DNA of 64,000 bases, from positions 124,001 to 188,000 of the forward strand of contig NZ_CAMKGL010000001.1 of NCBI RefSeq assembly GCF_946227985.1. Reading direction: 5' to 3'. Below the pieces are notes generated by a model. It ran no database searches and was not told where the DNA came from. It saw only the letters and a program-made list of their open reading frames with translations. A program made the position numbers and the translations under genes. This DNA comes from Serratia quinivorans. Its GTDB lineage: Bacteria > Pseudomonadota > Gammaproteobacteria > Enterobacterales > Enterobacteriaceae. This document shows positions 24,660 through 33,838 of this stretch, one piece after another; positions within the stretch are counted from its first letter, which is position 1; each line of letters opens with the position of its first letter.

Positions 24660-26177
24660 TTACTCGGCCTTGGCCGCTTCCGCCGTTTGGCGGCGTTTGC
24701 GCACTATGCGCAACACCAGCGGCAGTACCAGAACGGCCACCGCCAACACCAGCAAGGTTTGCGCGATGCTGCTGCTCCACAGAATGCCAAACTCCCCGTT
24801 GCTGATCGACAGTGCGCGGCGCAGGTTCTGCTCCAGCATCTCTCCCAATACGAAGCCCAGGATTAGCGGCGACATTGGGAAGTGCATTTTCCTCAGGATA
24901 TAGCCAAACACCCCCAGTCCGACCATCAACAGCAGGTCAAAGGTGGTGCTGTGCACCGCATACACACCGACCGCCGACACTGCGGCAATGGCCGGTACCA
25001 GGAACCACAGGGGAATGGTCAGCATGCGGGTGAACAGGCCAACCAGCGGCAGGTTCATGATCAACAGAATGACGTTGGCAATCAGCAGTGCGGCGATCAG
25101 CCCCCAGACAATATCCGGCTGCTCGGTGAACATCGCCGGGCCGGGTGTGATGTTGTACAGCGTCAGTGCGCCCATCATCACCGCCGTGGTACCGGAACCC
25201 GGAACCCCCAGCGTCAGCATCGGAATGAACGAACCACAGGCCGATGCGTTATTGGCCGCCTCTGGAGCCGCCACGCCACGGATATCACCTTTACCGAAGG
25301 TGTCGCTGTTGCCGCTGATTTTCTTTTCGGTCATATAGGTCAGCGCACTGGCGATGGTGGCACCCGCGCCTGGCAAAATGCCGACGAAGAAACCCACCAC
25401 CGAGGAACGCAGCGTTGGGCCAACGCACTGGGCGGCTTCCTTGCGGTTGAACAGCAGGCGGCCGGTTTTGCGCACCAGTTTTTGTCCGCCGCTGGTGCTT
25501 TCCAGCATCAACAGGATTTCACTGACCGAGAACAGGCCGATCACCACCACGATAAACTGTACGCCGTCGGAGAGATGAACGCTGTCGAAGGTGAAGCGAT
25601 AAACGCCGGTGTTGGCATCGACCCCGACCGTCGCCAGCCCCAGGCCAATCAGCGCCGCCAGCAGCGACTTCAGCGGGTTCTGGCTCATCATGCTGCCCAG
25701 ACAGGCGATGGCGAACACCATCAGGGCAAAATATTCCGCCGGGCCGAACGCCAGTGACCAGCGTGCCAGCAGTGGGGCGAACAGGATAATGCCACCGATA
25801 GCGATCATCGAGCCGGTAAACGAGCTGACCGCCGAGATTGACAGCGCCACACCGGCGCGCCCCTGCTGTGCCATCGGATAGCCGTCCAGTGCCGTCATGA
25901 TCGCCGCCGCGTCACCCGGCACGTTGAGCAGGATTGAGGAGATACGACCGCCGTACTCGCAGCCGATATACACCGTCGCCAGCAGGATCAGCGCGGACTC
26001 GGCCGGCAGTTTGAGGGCGAACGCCAGTGGCAGCAAAATAGCCACGCCGTTGATCGGCCCCAACCCCGGCAGCAGGCCGACAATGGTGCCAACGAAGCAG
26101 CCGATCAGAGCGATAATCAGGTTTTGTGGCACTAACGCCACCTCAAACCCTTGAGACAAATACATCCAGGTTTCCAT
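24660..26177 (-). CDS. tctA: Tripartite tricarboxylate transporter large permease TctA
   Basis: TctA is the large membrane subunit of the TctCBA uptake system for citrate and related acids. The 505-residue protein has about twelve hydrophobic segments and the family motif GLLPGLGPINGVAILLPLAF near residue 40, repeated in a second half as GILPGAGATIASALTYM. The ATG at 26177 (METWMYLSQGF) behind GGGGGCGAAG was preferred to a start at 26201 that would overlap tctB. It is the last gene of tctCBA. Confidence 0.92.
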   Translation of the reverse strand: METWMYLSQGFEVALVPQNLIIALIGCFVGTIVGLLPGLGPINGVAILLPLAFALKLPAESALILLATVYIGCEYGGRISSILLNVPGDAAAIMTALDGYPMAQQGRAGVALSISAVSSFTGSMIAIGGIILFAPLLARWSLAFGPAEYFALMVFAIACLGSMMSQNPLKSLLAALIGLGLATVGVDANTGVYRFTFDSVHLSDGVQFIVVVIGLFSVSEILLMLESTSGGQKLVRKTGRLLFNRKEAAQCVGPTLRSSVVGFFVGILPGAGATIASALTYMTEKKISGNSDTFGKGDIRGVAAPEAANNASACGSFIPMLTLGVPGSGTTAVMMGALTLYNITPGPAMFTEQPDIVWGLIAALLIANVILLIMNLPLVGLFTRMLTIPLWFLVPAIAAVSAVGVYAVHSTTFDLLLMVGLGVFGYILRKMHFPMSPLILGFVLGEMLEQNLRRALSISNGEFGILWSSSIAQTLLVLAVAVLVLPLVLRIVRKRRQTAEAAKAE

Positions 26178-26188
26178 CTTCGCCCCCG

Positions 26189-26620
26189 TTAGCTCAGCCA
26201 AACGCCGAGTGGCAATGTCACATCAAGTAAGCGGTCAAAGGCGTAATACAGCGCTACACCCATCACTACGCCGGACACCAATGCCGCTTTCAGGCTGGCA
26301 TGGAACAGCAGGCCAATGCTGAAGGTCAGTAATGTCGTTGCCAGCGGAAAACCCAGCCACTCGAAGCCCCAGGCGTACAGCACCAGCGTAATCACCAGCA
26401 CCAGCAGGCGCTGCATTACCTTGTTATGCGGCCATTCAACCACCTGAGGCTTGTTCAGCAGCAACAACGCTGCGCACAGCGCCATCAGGCTGAGAATCGC
26501 CAGCGGGAAGGGACGGGGTCCCAGCGGTTCGTAGCTGTATTCGCTCTGAATACCCCAGCCGATAAACAGGCCGCCAATGCACAGCAGCAGCCAAAAACCG
26601 GCGAAAATGCGATCGCTCAT
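26189..26620 (-). CDS. tctB: Tripartite tricarboxylate transporter small permease TctB
   Basis: A 143-residue membrane protein with four predicted helices, typical of the poorly conserved TctB subunit. It begins MSDRIFAGFWLLLCIGGLFI, and GPRPFPLAILSLMAL is the short motif shared with relatives. It sits 12 bp downstream of tctC and 11 bp upstream of tctA, so the three genes form one operon. Confidence 0.9.
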   Translation of the reverse strand: MSDRIFAGFWLLLCIGGLFIGWGIQSEYSYEPLGPRPFPLAILSLMALCAALLLLNKPQVVEWPHNKVMQRLLVLVITLVLYAWGFEWLGFPLATTLLTFSIGLLFHASLKAALVSGVVMGVALYYAFDRLLDVTLPLGVWLS

Positions 26621-26632
26621 GGTAGCCCCCGG

Positions 26633-27613
26633 TTACTTGGCCAGGCCGAAAACTTTGGCCTGTTCGCGGTACTGATTGACCTGGTTTTTCACGTAGGCAT
26701 CCAGTTCCTTGCCGCTCAGGTTAAATTCAAACAGACCACGCAGATCGCGCTGTTTTTTGAACTCGTCGGTTGCCATCATTTTCTTGAAGGTGTCGAGCCA
26801 CCACTGGTACTCCTCTTCGCTGACCTTTGGCCCAACGTAGAAACCGCGGATAATCGGCCATACCAGATTGAAGCCTTGCTCTTTGGCGGTCGGCACATTG
26901 GCCAGCTGGCCCGGCAGACGTTGATCTGCATATACCGCCAGCACGCGGATTTTGTCGCCCTGCAGGTAAGGCACCATTTCGCTCAGATCGCCGGAAACCG
27001 CCTGAATGTGGTTGCCGAGCAGCGCAGTAACCGGCTCGCCACCGCCTTCGAAGGCTACGTAACGCATTTTGTGAGGGTCTACCCCGACTTCACGGGCCAG
27101 CAGGGCGGTTTTCATCCAGTCCTGGCTGCCGATAGAGGCACCGGCACCGAATACCACGCTGTTTGGATCTTTCTTGAAGGCGTCCATCAGGTCTTTCAGG
27201 GTTTTGTATGGCGAGTCGGCGCGGACGGCAATCATGCCATAGTCGGTACCGACGGCGGCCAGCCATTTCACGTCGTCCACGTTATAGCGGCCGAATTTCC
27301 CTTGTGACAGGTTCAGCAACGAGCCGCCGGAGAAGGCGACTACCGTGCCGAACTCTGCCGGACGTTGGGCAACGATGGCGTTGTAGGCAACGGCGCCAAC
27401 GCCGCCGGGCATGTAGGTAACGCGCATCGGTTTATCGATGGCTTTGGTTTCCTGCAGCGAGACCTGAATCAGCTTGCAGGTCAGATCAAACCCACCGCCG
27501 GGCTTGGCAGGGGCGATACATTCGGTGCGTTTTGGTGCTTCCACGGCAAAGGCCTGATTGGCTGCCAGCAGCAGGGCGGTAGCGGTCAGAGTGCGGGTGA
27601 TTATTTTTTTCAT
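26633..27613 (-). CDS. tctC: Tripartite tricarboxylate transporter substrate-binding protein TctC
   Basis: TctC captures tricarboxylates in the periplasm and delivers them to TctAB. The 326-residue precursor has a signal peptide (MKKIITRTLTATALLLAANQ, cleaved near AFA-VEAP) and the Bug/TctC fold. ECIAPAKPGGGFDLTCKL lines the ligand pocket near residue 35, and FGAGASIGSQDWM follows mid-protein. The ATG at 27613 has GGGGAAAG before it; a TTG at 27625 is less likely. It is the first gene of the operon, divergent from a small hypothetical gene and the tctDE regulators. Confidence 0.93.
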   Translation of the reverse strand: MKKIITRTLTATALLLAANQAFAVEAPKRTECIAPAKPGGGFDLTCKLIQVSLQETKAIDKPMRVTYMPGGVGAVAYNAIVAQRPAEFGTVVAFSGGSLLNLSQGKFGRYNVDDVKWLAAVGTDYGMIAVRADSPYKTLKDLMDAFKKDPNSVVFGAGASIGSQDWMKTALLAREVGVDPHKMRYVAFEGGGEPVTALLGNHIQAVSGDLSEMVPYLQGDKIRVLAVYADQRLPGQLANVPTAKEQGFNLVWPIIRGFYVGPKVSEEEYQWWLDTFKKMMATDEFKKQRDLRGLFEFNLSGKELDAYVKNQVNQYREQAKVFGLAK

Positions 27614-27912
27614 TGCTTTCCCCAAGGTATTTTTCAGTCGGTGCGGATCCCCGCCGATACGGGTTGCTGGATTGTTAAATCAACAACCTTTCATTTACCT
27701 TTCAACCGGCGGAAAAGTTTCCGGGATGTGATACGCATCTCCTGTTAGTGCCAATAGCACCACGATAGCTGGCCCAATTGACCGCTGCGCTAACACATGC
27801 GGTGAGGTAATAACAGCCCATAAACCTTGCTTAAAGCTTGCGTAATGTCAGTTTTGCCGTCTCAGCCTTGAGATAAAATGGCGAAAATTAAAATTAGTGC
27901 AGGTGCAGGTTT

Positions 27913-28233
27913 ATGTTTTCATTAGGGAAGTTATTTGGTGGCAGGGACAGCGAGAAAGTCAAAGCTATCAAAATGTTGCCGTCGGCATATGCCGACCTTT
28001 CCGGGGAGGAAGGTGAGTGCCGGCTGAAACGCCTGCGCCCGGACATCGGCGTTTTTGAACTGCATTTCGCCGATCCCAAAGGCGATAAATACGTTTGCCC
28101 TATGACGGCCTGTATTACCGGCATTGATATTATTTTTGCTGCCAATAATCGCTCGGTATTGGTTTCTCCTCCATTCACGCCAGCCAAATTGCAGCCGGTG
28201 TTGGATATCGCCCTGGCCGACAGAGAAAAGTAA
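27913..28233 (+). CDS. Hypothetical 106-residue protein between tctC and tctD
   Basis: A short cytoplasmic protein with no signal peptide or membrane segment. It begins MFSLGKLFGGRDSEKVKAIK and contains two cysteines near the middle (C39 and C63). Mixed charged and hydrophobic residues suggest a small alpha/beta domain. I do not recognise the family. It lies 299 bp from tctC, divergently, and 220 bp before tctD, so it may have its own promoter. The sole ribosome-binding hint is GGTGCAGG upstream, which is weak. Confidence 0.65.
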   Translation: MFSLGKLFGGRDSEKVKAIKMLPSAYADLSGEEGECRLKRLRPDIGVFELHFADPKGDKYVCPMTACITGIDIIFAANNRSVLVSPPFTPAKLQPVLDIALADREK

Positions 28234-28453
28234 TAGCCTGCCCGCTGAATAGACGGCTGCGCCGACGGGCCAGAGTTTATTCAGTGTCACAATTGTGCCC
28301 CAGCTCCCAAAACTGGCCCGGTATAACACTTCTATACCCCCGTCTTCCGTGCCATCCTTCGGTTATCAAAATGTTAATTAACAACGGGCCGGATCTGGGC
28401 ACCATCACGCAGTATTCGGTCTGCAGGCATAGATAAATCAATGGAATGGAAAC

Positions 28454-29128
28454 ATGCGTCTGTTATTGGTTGAAGACCATCCCGAGCTATCCCACTGGCT
28501 GCAAAAGGCGCTGACCGGCGTCGGTTTTGCCGTTGACGTTACGCCTGACGGGCTGGCGGCTGACCACCTGCTGTTAAACGAGACCTATGCGCTGGTGGTG
28601 TTGGATGTAGCGCTGCCGCGGCTTAATGGCCTGGAACTGCTGGCCCGGCTTCGTAAACGCGGGCAGGATTTGCCGGTGCTGTTGCTGACGGCCAGAACCG
28701 ACGTTGCCGATCGCGTCAAAGGGCTGAATCTGGGGGCCGACGATTACCTGACCAAACCGTTTGAACTCGATGAATTGGAAGCGCGCATTCGGGCGTTGCT
28801 GCGCCGCAGCGTCGGCGTCACCCAGCAGGCGTTGCAGTATGGTGCGCTGACCTATCACGATGAAGGCTATTTCCAACTCGACGACAAACCGCTGCAGTTG
28901 ACGCCCCGAGAATTGGCGGTGCTGACCGCTTTGATCCACCGGCGTGGCCGCCCGGTTGCCAAACAACAGCTGTTTGAACAGGTATTTACCCTGTCCGATG
29001 AAGCCAACCCGGAAAGCATCGAACTGTACGTTCATCGGCTGCGGAAAAAACTGCAGGGCAGTAATGTGGCGATCATCACCCTGCGTGGTCTGGGCTACAG
29101 CCTGGAGCTTTGCAATGAGGTGGTTTAA
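28454..29128 (+). CDS. tctD: Response regulator TctD (OmpR family)
   Basis: TctD is the DNA-binding response regulator that activates tctCBA when tricarboxylates are sensed. The 224-residue protein has a receiver domain with acidic residues in LVEDH, the phospho-accepting aspartate in VVLDVALPRLNG (about residue 51) and the lysine in DDYLTKPFELDELEARI (about 100). A winged-helix output domain follows, including LTPRELAVLTALI and ESIELYVHRLRKKL. It overlaps tctE by 14 bp. Confidence 0.93.
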   Translation: MRLLLVEDHPELSHWLQKALTGVGFAVDVTPDGLAADHLLLNETYALVVLDVALPRLNGLELLARLRKRGQDLPVLLLTARTDVADRVKGLNLGADDYLTKPFELDELEARIRALLRRSVGVTQQALQYGALTYHDEGYFQLDDKPLQLTPRELAVLTALIHRRGRPVAKQQLFEQVFTLSDEANPESIELYVHRLRKKLQGSNVAIITLRGLGYSLELCNEVV

Positions 29129-30533
29129 CGCGCCACGCTCACTGTTTTATCAACTGTTGTTGTTCTTTGGCTTACCCTTGTTGGTGCTGGGCAGCATCTC
29201 GATATATACCCACTATTTCAGTGCGATGAATGCCGCCACGCTGGCCTATGATCGCACGCTGCTGGCGTCGGCACGTACCGTGGCGGAACGGCTGGTGGTG
29301 CGCAATGGCCGGCTGGAGGCGGACGTGCCCTATATAGTGCTCGACAGCTTCGAGCGCAACATGAACGATCAGCTTTATTACGAAGTGATCTCCCCGCAGG
29401 GCGACAGTATTTCAGGCTATAACGACCTGCCGCCGATGCCGCCCCATATCCTGCGTTCCAGTCTGTATCCGGCGTTGGTACATTTTTATGATGCCCAATA
29501 TCGCGGTCGACCGATTCGCGTGGCCGCGTTGTACCAGCCGATTAACGAATCTGGCGTGATGGGCATGGCGACCATTCTGGTCGCGGAGACGCTGGAATCG
29601 CGCCGCTATCTGGCGCGGCAAATGATGCTTTCCGCCTTGCTCAGCCAGGGAACGGTGGTGGTTTTGACCATGATCCTGGCCTTCGCGCTACTCAAGCGGG
29701 TGCTGAAACCGATGCGCAAACTTTCCGGCATTATGCTGCGGCGCGATCCGGGTGAACTGACGCCGCTGCCGATGGTATTGCCCTGGTCGGAAATGCAGCC
29801 GCTATTGCTGGCATTCAACCGTTATATTGAACGACTGCGGCTGATGGTGGCGCGTCAGGAACGTTTCAGCGCCGACGCTTCACACCAGTTACGTACGCCG
29901 TTAACCGTACTGAAAACTCAGGTGGGGGTAGCACTGGCCAGCGATCAACCGCAGCAGTGGCGGGAAAGCCTGCTAGCGATGAGCACCACGCTGGATAATA
30001 CCGTGGCACTGACCGATCGCCTGCTCTACCTTTCCAGGCTTAAAGCCCATGAGCACCATGCCGATCGCAAACTGCAGCCGGTCAATCTGGCGCAGGTGCT
30101 GCGCGATGCCTGTTTTTCACGGCTGCCGCAGGCACGCAGCAAACGCATCGATCTGGGGTATGAGGGGGAATCCGTCTGTTGGGTCGGCGGCGAGGCGTTG
30201 CTGCTGACCGAACTGTGCGCCAATCTGCTGGATAATGCGCTGAAATACACCCCGAATCAGGGCACGGTCACGGCGCGGTTAAGCATGGATAAGGTGGCTG
30301 GGGAATGCGTGCTGGAAATTGAAGACAGCGGCCCGGGCATTGCCGAACAGGATACGGCACAGGCGCTGCAGCCGTTTCATCGGCTGGATAACGTGGGCAA
30401 TCAGCCCGGTGCCGGTTTGGGGCTGGCGCTGGTCAGCGACATCACCCGTTATCACGGCACCCGCCCGGAACTGCTGACCTCGGCCACCCTGGGAGGCCTG
30501 TTGGTGCGGGTGCGTTTTCAACTGTTGCCTTAG
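29115..30533 (+). CDS. tctE: Sensor histidine kinase TctE
   Basis: TctE is the inner-membrane kinase partner of TctD. The 472-residue protein has two membrane helices (about residues 10-30 and 165-185) around a periplasmic sensing domain. A HAMP-like linker, an H-box ADASHQLRTPL with the phosphorylated histidine, and ATPase boxes NLLDNALKYTP (N), EDSGPGIAE (G1) and GAGLGLALV (G2) follow. The ATG at 29115 lies inside the end of tctD. It converges on and overlaps the next exporter gene by 4 bp. Confidence 0.93.
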   Translation: MRWFNAPRSLFYQLLLFFGLPLLVLGSISIYTHYFSAMNAATLAYDRTLLASARTVAERLVVRNGRLEADVPYIVLDSFERNMNDQLYYEVISPQGDSISGYNDLPPMPPHILRSSLYPALVHFYDAQYRGRPIRVAALYQPINESGVMGMATILVAETLESRRYLARQMMLSALLSQGTVVVLTMILAFALLKRVLKPMRKLSGIMLRRDPGELTPLPMVLPWSEMQPLLLAFNRYIERLRLMVARQERFSADASHQLRTPLTVLKTQVGVALASDQPQQWRESLLAMSTTLDNTVALTDRLLYLSRLKAHEHHADRKLQPVNLAQVLRDACFSRLPQARSKRIDLGYEGESVCWVGGEALLLTELCANLLDNALKYTPNQGTVTARLSMDKVAGECVLEIEDSGPGIAEQDTAQALQPFHRLDNVGNQPGAGLGLALVSDITRYHGTRPELLTSATLGGLLVRVRFQLLP

Positions 30534-31432
30534 CTTTCACACTCTGCGGTTTGCTTGGCCTTACGGCCCAGCGGCGTGCGCAGACGCTGCGACAGGATCA
30601 CACCCAACAAGGTAATGCCGCCGCCGATCAAGTGGTAGCTGTGCAGATGTTCATGCAGGAACACCACCGCAATGATGGCGGTAAATACCGGAGCCAGATT
30701 CATAAAGATCGATGCGGTATTGGCACCCAGACGCATCACGCCGTGGATCCACAGATATGGTGCGACGATCGAGGCCGGGATACCGGCGAACAGCACCAGC
30801 GGAATATTTTGGCGGGTCAAGGCAACGTCCTGCGCCATCAGGAAGTTAGGCAGCAGCAACACCACGCCGAACAGGATCTGCACATACAGGGACTGCCAGT
30901 TGGGCAACGCAATCGCCCAGCGCTTGGTCAGTACACCGTACAGCGCATAGGCGGCGGTGGCGGCAAACATCATCAACTCGCCTTTGCCGATGCCATGTTG
31001 CAATAACTCACCTGGATTACCGGCGCTCACCAGCCAGATCAAACCGGCCAGCGATAGCAGGCTGCCGATCGCGATACCCACCGTAGGGGCCACTCGCAAC
31101 AGCACTATGCTGATCAGAATAGTCAGTAACGGGATCAGGGAAACAATAATGCCCATAAACAGCGCGCTGACGCTGTGCGCCGCGTAATAAGCCAGACTCT
31201 GATACAACACCATACCCAGCATGCCGAGAACCATTAATTTCCACCAGTTGGCGCGAATCGCCGCCCAGTGACGGATCACGCCGGGCAGCACGAAAGGCGT
31301 CAGCGTGATCAGTGCCAGTAACCAGCGATAGAAGGAGATGGCGGCCGGATCGATGGCGGTAGCGGAGAGCTTGCTGACCACGGCATTGATTGACCAAATC
31401 AACACTGCCAGCAGAGGGAACAGCATATTCAT
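30530..31432 (-). CDS. DMT-family (EamA) inner-membrane transporter
   Basis: A 300-residue protein with ten predicted helices in two EamA repeats (about residues 5-137 and 150-285). Landmarks are AVLIWSINAVVSKLSA in the first helix and ANTASIFMNLAPVFTAIIAV in the second repeat. The ATG at 31432 (MNMLFPLLAV) was taken as start; an ATG 15 bp upstream in frame is an alternative. A strong Fur-like box abuts this start codon. It is divergent from an AraC-type regulator. The substrate is unknown; iron-linked expression hints at a siderophore, amino acid or metabolite exporter. Confidence 0.85.
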   Translation of the reverse strand: MNMLFPLLAVLIWSINAVVSKLSATAIDPAAISFYRWLLALITLTPFVLPGVIRHWAAIRANWWKLMVLGMLGMVLYQSLAYYAAHSVSALFMGIIVSLIPLLTILISIVLLRVAPTVGIAIGSLLSLAGLIWLVSAGNPGELLQHGIGKGELMMFAATAAYALYGVLTKRWAIALPNWQSLYVQILFGVVLLLPNFLMAQDVALTRQNIPLVLFAGIPASIVAPYLWIHGVMRLGANTASIFMNLAPVFTAIIAVVFLHEHLHSYHLIGGGITLLGVILSQRLRTPLGRKAKQTAECES

Positions 31433-31451
31433 GATAATTATTCTCATTAAC
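31433..31451 (-). promoter_or_regulatory. Fur-like box at the start of the DMT exporter gene
   Basis: Read on the minus strand, GTTAATGAGAATAATTATC matches GATAATGATAATCATTATC at 16 of 19 positions. It directly precedes the ATG and contains the candidate ribosome-binding GAGAA, so Fur binding could block transcription through the start region. Confidence 0.6.
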
Positions 31452-31549
31452 AACGGACATGCTGGCTAGTTTACCTGTGTCCGGTTTATTATATATAGTG
31501 ATATTCAGACAAAATTTACCCTAAACAAGACAAGTCACGGGACGAAACC

Positions 31550-32323
31550 ATGCCAGAAATCCGTCATTACCCCGAGGCACTGATCCCGGCGCCACGACCG
31601 GTGCAGTTCCGCTGTGAGGAGTTCAACGCCCGCACGGAGTTCCAGCCGCACCGGCACAGCTGGGGGCAATTGATGTGGGTCAAGGCCGGAGTTATGGTGC
31701 TGCGCATCGGCGGTCAACGTTTTCTGGCACCGCCTGAGTTTGTGCTGTGGGCGCCGGCGGAAATTGAACACTCTTGTTATAACCAGCGTCTGGCGCAGTG
31801 CCGCATGGTCGATATTGCGTTGCCGCTGTGTGCCGGGATGCCGGCCGATCCCTGTCTGGTCAGCGTGACGCCCATTTTCCGCGCCATTGCCGAAGATTTT
31901 TATGCACGCAAACAATATATCCCGCAGAGCAAACAGGACTTGCGCCTGTGCCGGGCGCTGATCGACCAACTGCTTCTGTCGCCGGTTCAACAAACCTACC
32001 TGCCGTCATCCGAAGACAAATTCCTGGCACCGGTGTTGGAGGCGCTGGAACATTGTCCTTCGGACAATACGTCGCTCGCCGCCTGGGCTGCCCGGGTCTA
32101 TACCACCGAACGTACGCTGTCGCGCCGTTGCCAGCAGGATCTGGGCATGTCATTTAGCGAATGGCGCCAGCGTTTGCGTTTCCTGCATGCCGTGTCCCTG
32201 CTGGAACAGGGCAAAACCGTGCAGGAGGTGGCGCTGGAGGTAGGGTACAGCTCGGCCTCGGCGTTTATTGTCATGTTTCAGCAAATCGCCGGGACCACCC
32301 CCGAGCGCTTTCGCCGGGCATGA
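31550..32323 (+). CDS. AraC-family transcriptional regulator
   Basis: A 257-residue regulator with an N-terminal cupin (HRHSWGQLMWVKAGVMVLRI near residue 36) that would bind a small ligand, and a C-terminal pair of helix-turn-helix motifs. The second shows the AraC signature VALEVGYSSASAFIVMFQQI followed by GTTPERFRR. It is divergent from the DMT exporter across about 117 bp and is the natural candidate for its regulation, alongside Fur. The ligand is unknown. Confidence 0.88.
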   Translation: MPEIRHYPEALIPAPRPVQFRCEEFNARTEFQPHRHSWGQLMWVKAGVMVLRIGGQRFLAPPEFVLWAPAEIEHSCYNQRLAQCRMVDIALPLCAGMPADPCLVSVTPIFRAIAEDFYARKQYIPQSKQDLRLCRALIDQLLLSPVQQTYLPSSEDKFLAPVLEALEHCPSDNTSLAAWAARVYTTERTLSRRCQQDLGMSFSEWRQRLRFLHAVSLLEQGKTVQEVALEVGYSSASAFIVMFQQIAGTTPERFRRA

Positions 32324-32346
32324 TTCAGTGGCACACTATTTCCCAG

Positions 32347-32473
32347 ATAACTCTTCATACTTGACGCCGCCTCTGTGTTGGCTGCGAGCACTCACCCCAG
32401 TCACTTACTTGAGTAAGCTCCTGGGGACCCCTGCTCTTACCGCCTTGATGCAGCGCCAATTATTTTGGGTATA
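32347..32473 (-). repeat. ERIC repeat, copy 4
   Basis: A palindromic element containing the ERIC core CCCAGTCACTTACTTGAGTA then AGCTCCTGGGGA, ending GGGTATA. It fills most of the gap between the AraC-type regulator and pdxB. Confidence 0.88.
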
Positions 32474-32500
32474 AATAGCCGTAAACCGTCGGAGCAATAA

Positions 32501-33622
32501 GTGAAAATCCTGGTTGATGAAAATATGCCGTACGCGACTCAATTGTTCAGTCGTTTGGGAAATGTGCAGGCGGTGCCTGGCCGCCCGATCCCGAGTGATG
32601 CGCTGGCCGATGCCGATGCGCTGATGGTGCGTTCGGTGACTAAAGTGAATGAAGCCTTGCTGGCCGGTACCCGCATTGGTTTTGTCGGCACCGCGACCGC
32701 CGGTACCGACCACGTAGACGACGTTTGGCTGCAGCAGCAGGGCATAGGTTTTTCTGCCGCACCGGGTTGCAACGCCATTGCGGTAGTGGAATATGTGTTC
32801 TCCGCACTGATGCTGCTGGCCGAACGCGATGGTTTCCAACTGCGGGATAAAACCGTCGGTATTATCGGTGTTGGCAACGTAGGCTCACGCCTGGATGCCC
32901 GCCTGAAAGCCTTGGGTGTCCGAACCTTGTTATGCGATCCGCCGCGCGCTGAACGCGGTGATGCCGGTGAGTTTTGGCCGTTGGAAAAGCTGGTGGCGGA
33001 AGCCGACGTGCTCACTTTCCATACGCCATTGAATAAATCCGGCCCTTACAACTCGCTGCATCTGGTGGACGCGGAACTGCTGGCTGCATTGCCGGACCAT
33101 CGCATTCTGATCAACGCCTGTCGCGGTGCGGTGGTGGATAATGCTGCCCTGTTGCAGGCACTGGAGAAAGGCAAAAAACTGAGTACCGTGCTGGACGTGT
33201 GGGAGCCGGAACCGGAGCTTTCGCTGCCGTTGCTGGCGCGGGTGGATATTGGCACCGCGCATATTGCCGGTTACACGCTGGAAGGCAAGGCACGTGGCAC
33301 CACTCAGGTGTTTGAGGCCTTCAGCCGCCACCTGGGCCAACCACAACAGGTCGAGCTGGCCTCGCTGCTGCCGGTACCCGAATTCAGCCAGATCCAACTC
33401 AATGGGCCGCTGGATGAAGGCAAATTAAAACGATTGATGCACTTGGTGTATGATGTGCGCCGCGATGATGCGCCGCTGCGCAAAGTGGCCGGGCAACCGG
33501 GCGAGTTTGATCGTCTGCGCAAGCATTACCAGGAACGCCGCGAATGGTCTTCATTACGCGTCCAGTGCGATGACAGCGCCAGTGCGGAGCTGCTGCACAA
33601 GCTGGGTTTCCTGACGGCATAA
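32501..33622 (+). CDS. pdxB: Erythronate-4-phosphate dehydrogenase
   Basis: PdxB oxidises 4-phosphoerythronate in the second step of pyridoxal phosphate synthesis. The 373-residue protein has the D-2-hydroxyacid dehydrogenase layout: substrate-domain start VDENMPYA, the NAD-binding motif [13 protein letters not shown] (about residue 119), catalytic arginine in [11 protein letters not shown] (about 208), the glutamate in LDVWEPEPE and the histidine in [13 protein letters not shown] (about 254). A PdxB-specific C-terminal dimerisation domain follows. ERIC repeats lie on both sides, separating it from usg. Confidence 0.96.
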   Translation: MKILVDENMPYATQLFSRLGNVQAVPGRPIPSDALADADALMVRSVTKVNEALLAGTRIGFVGTATAGTDHVDDVWLQQQGIGFSAAPGCNAIAVVEYVFSALMLLAERDGFQLRDKTVGIIGVGNVGSRLDARLKALGVRTLLCDPPRAERGDAGEFWPLEKLVAEADVLTFHTPLNKSGPYNSLHLVDAELLAALPDHRILINACRGAVVDNAALLQALEKGKKLSTVLDVWEPEPELSLPLLARVDIGTAHIAGYTLEGKARGTTQVFEAFSRHLGQPQQVELASLLPVPEFSQIQLNGPLDEGKLKRLMHLVYDVRRDDAPLRKVAGQPGEFDRLRKHYQERREWSSLRVQCDDSASAELLHKLGFLTA

Positions 33623-33667
33623 GGCTTTCTTAAGCCACAGCGACTAATTTTGTTATCAGGGTGCGGT

Positions 33668-33794
33668 AATACCCTATGGCTTTCAAGTTGCGGCCAGGCG
33701 GCCAACTCGTGAGTCCCCAGGCGCTTACTTAAGTAAGTAACTGGGGGGAGCGAGTGCAGCCAACAACGCTGCGGCTTGAAAGACGACGGGTATA
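33668..33794 (+). repeat. ERIC repeat, copy 5
   Basis: A palindromic element between pdxB and usg with the core CCCCAGGCGCTTACTTAAGT then AAGTAACTGGGG, ending GGGTATA. Confidence 0.88.
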
Positions 33795-33838
33795 TTAGCC
33801 GCCCATCTGCATTTGAATAAATACTCTGGAGAAACCCA

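Noticed and set aside
27724-27745. TGTGATACGCATCT as a CRP site upstream of tctC
   Set aside because: Only the left half matches TGTGA-N6-TCACA; too weak to report, although CRP control of citrate uptake would be plausible.
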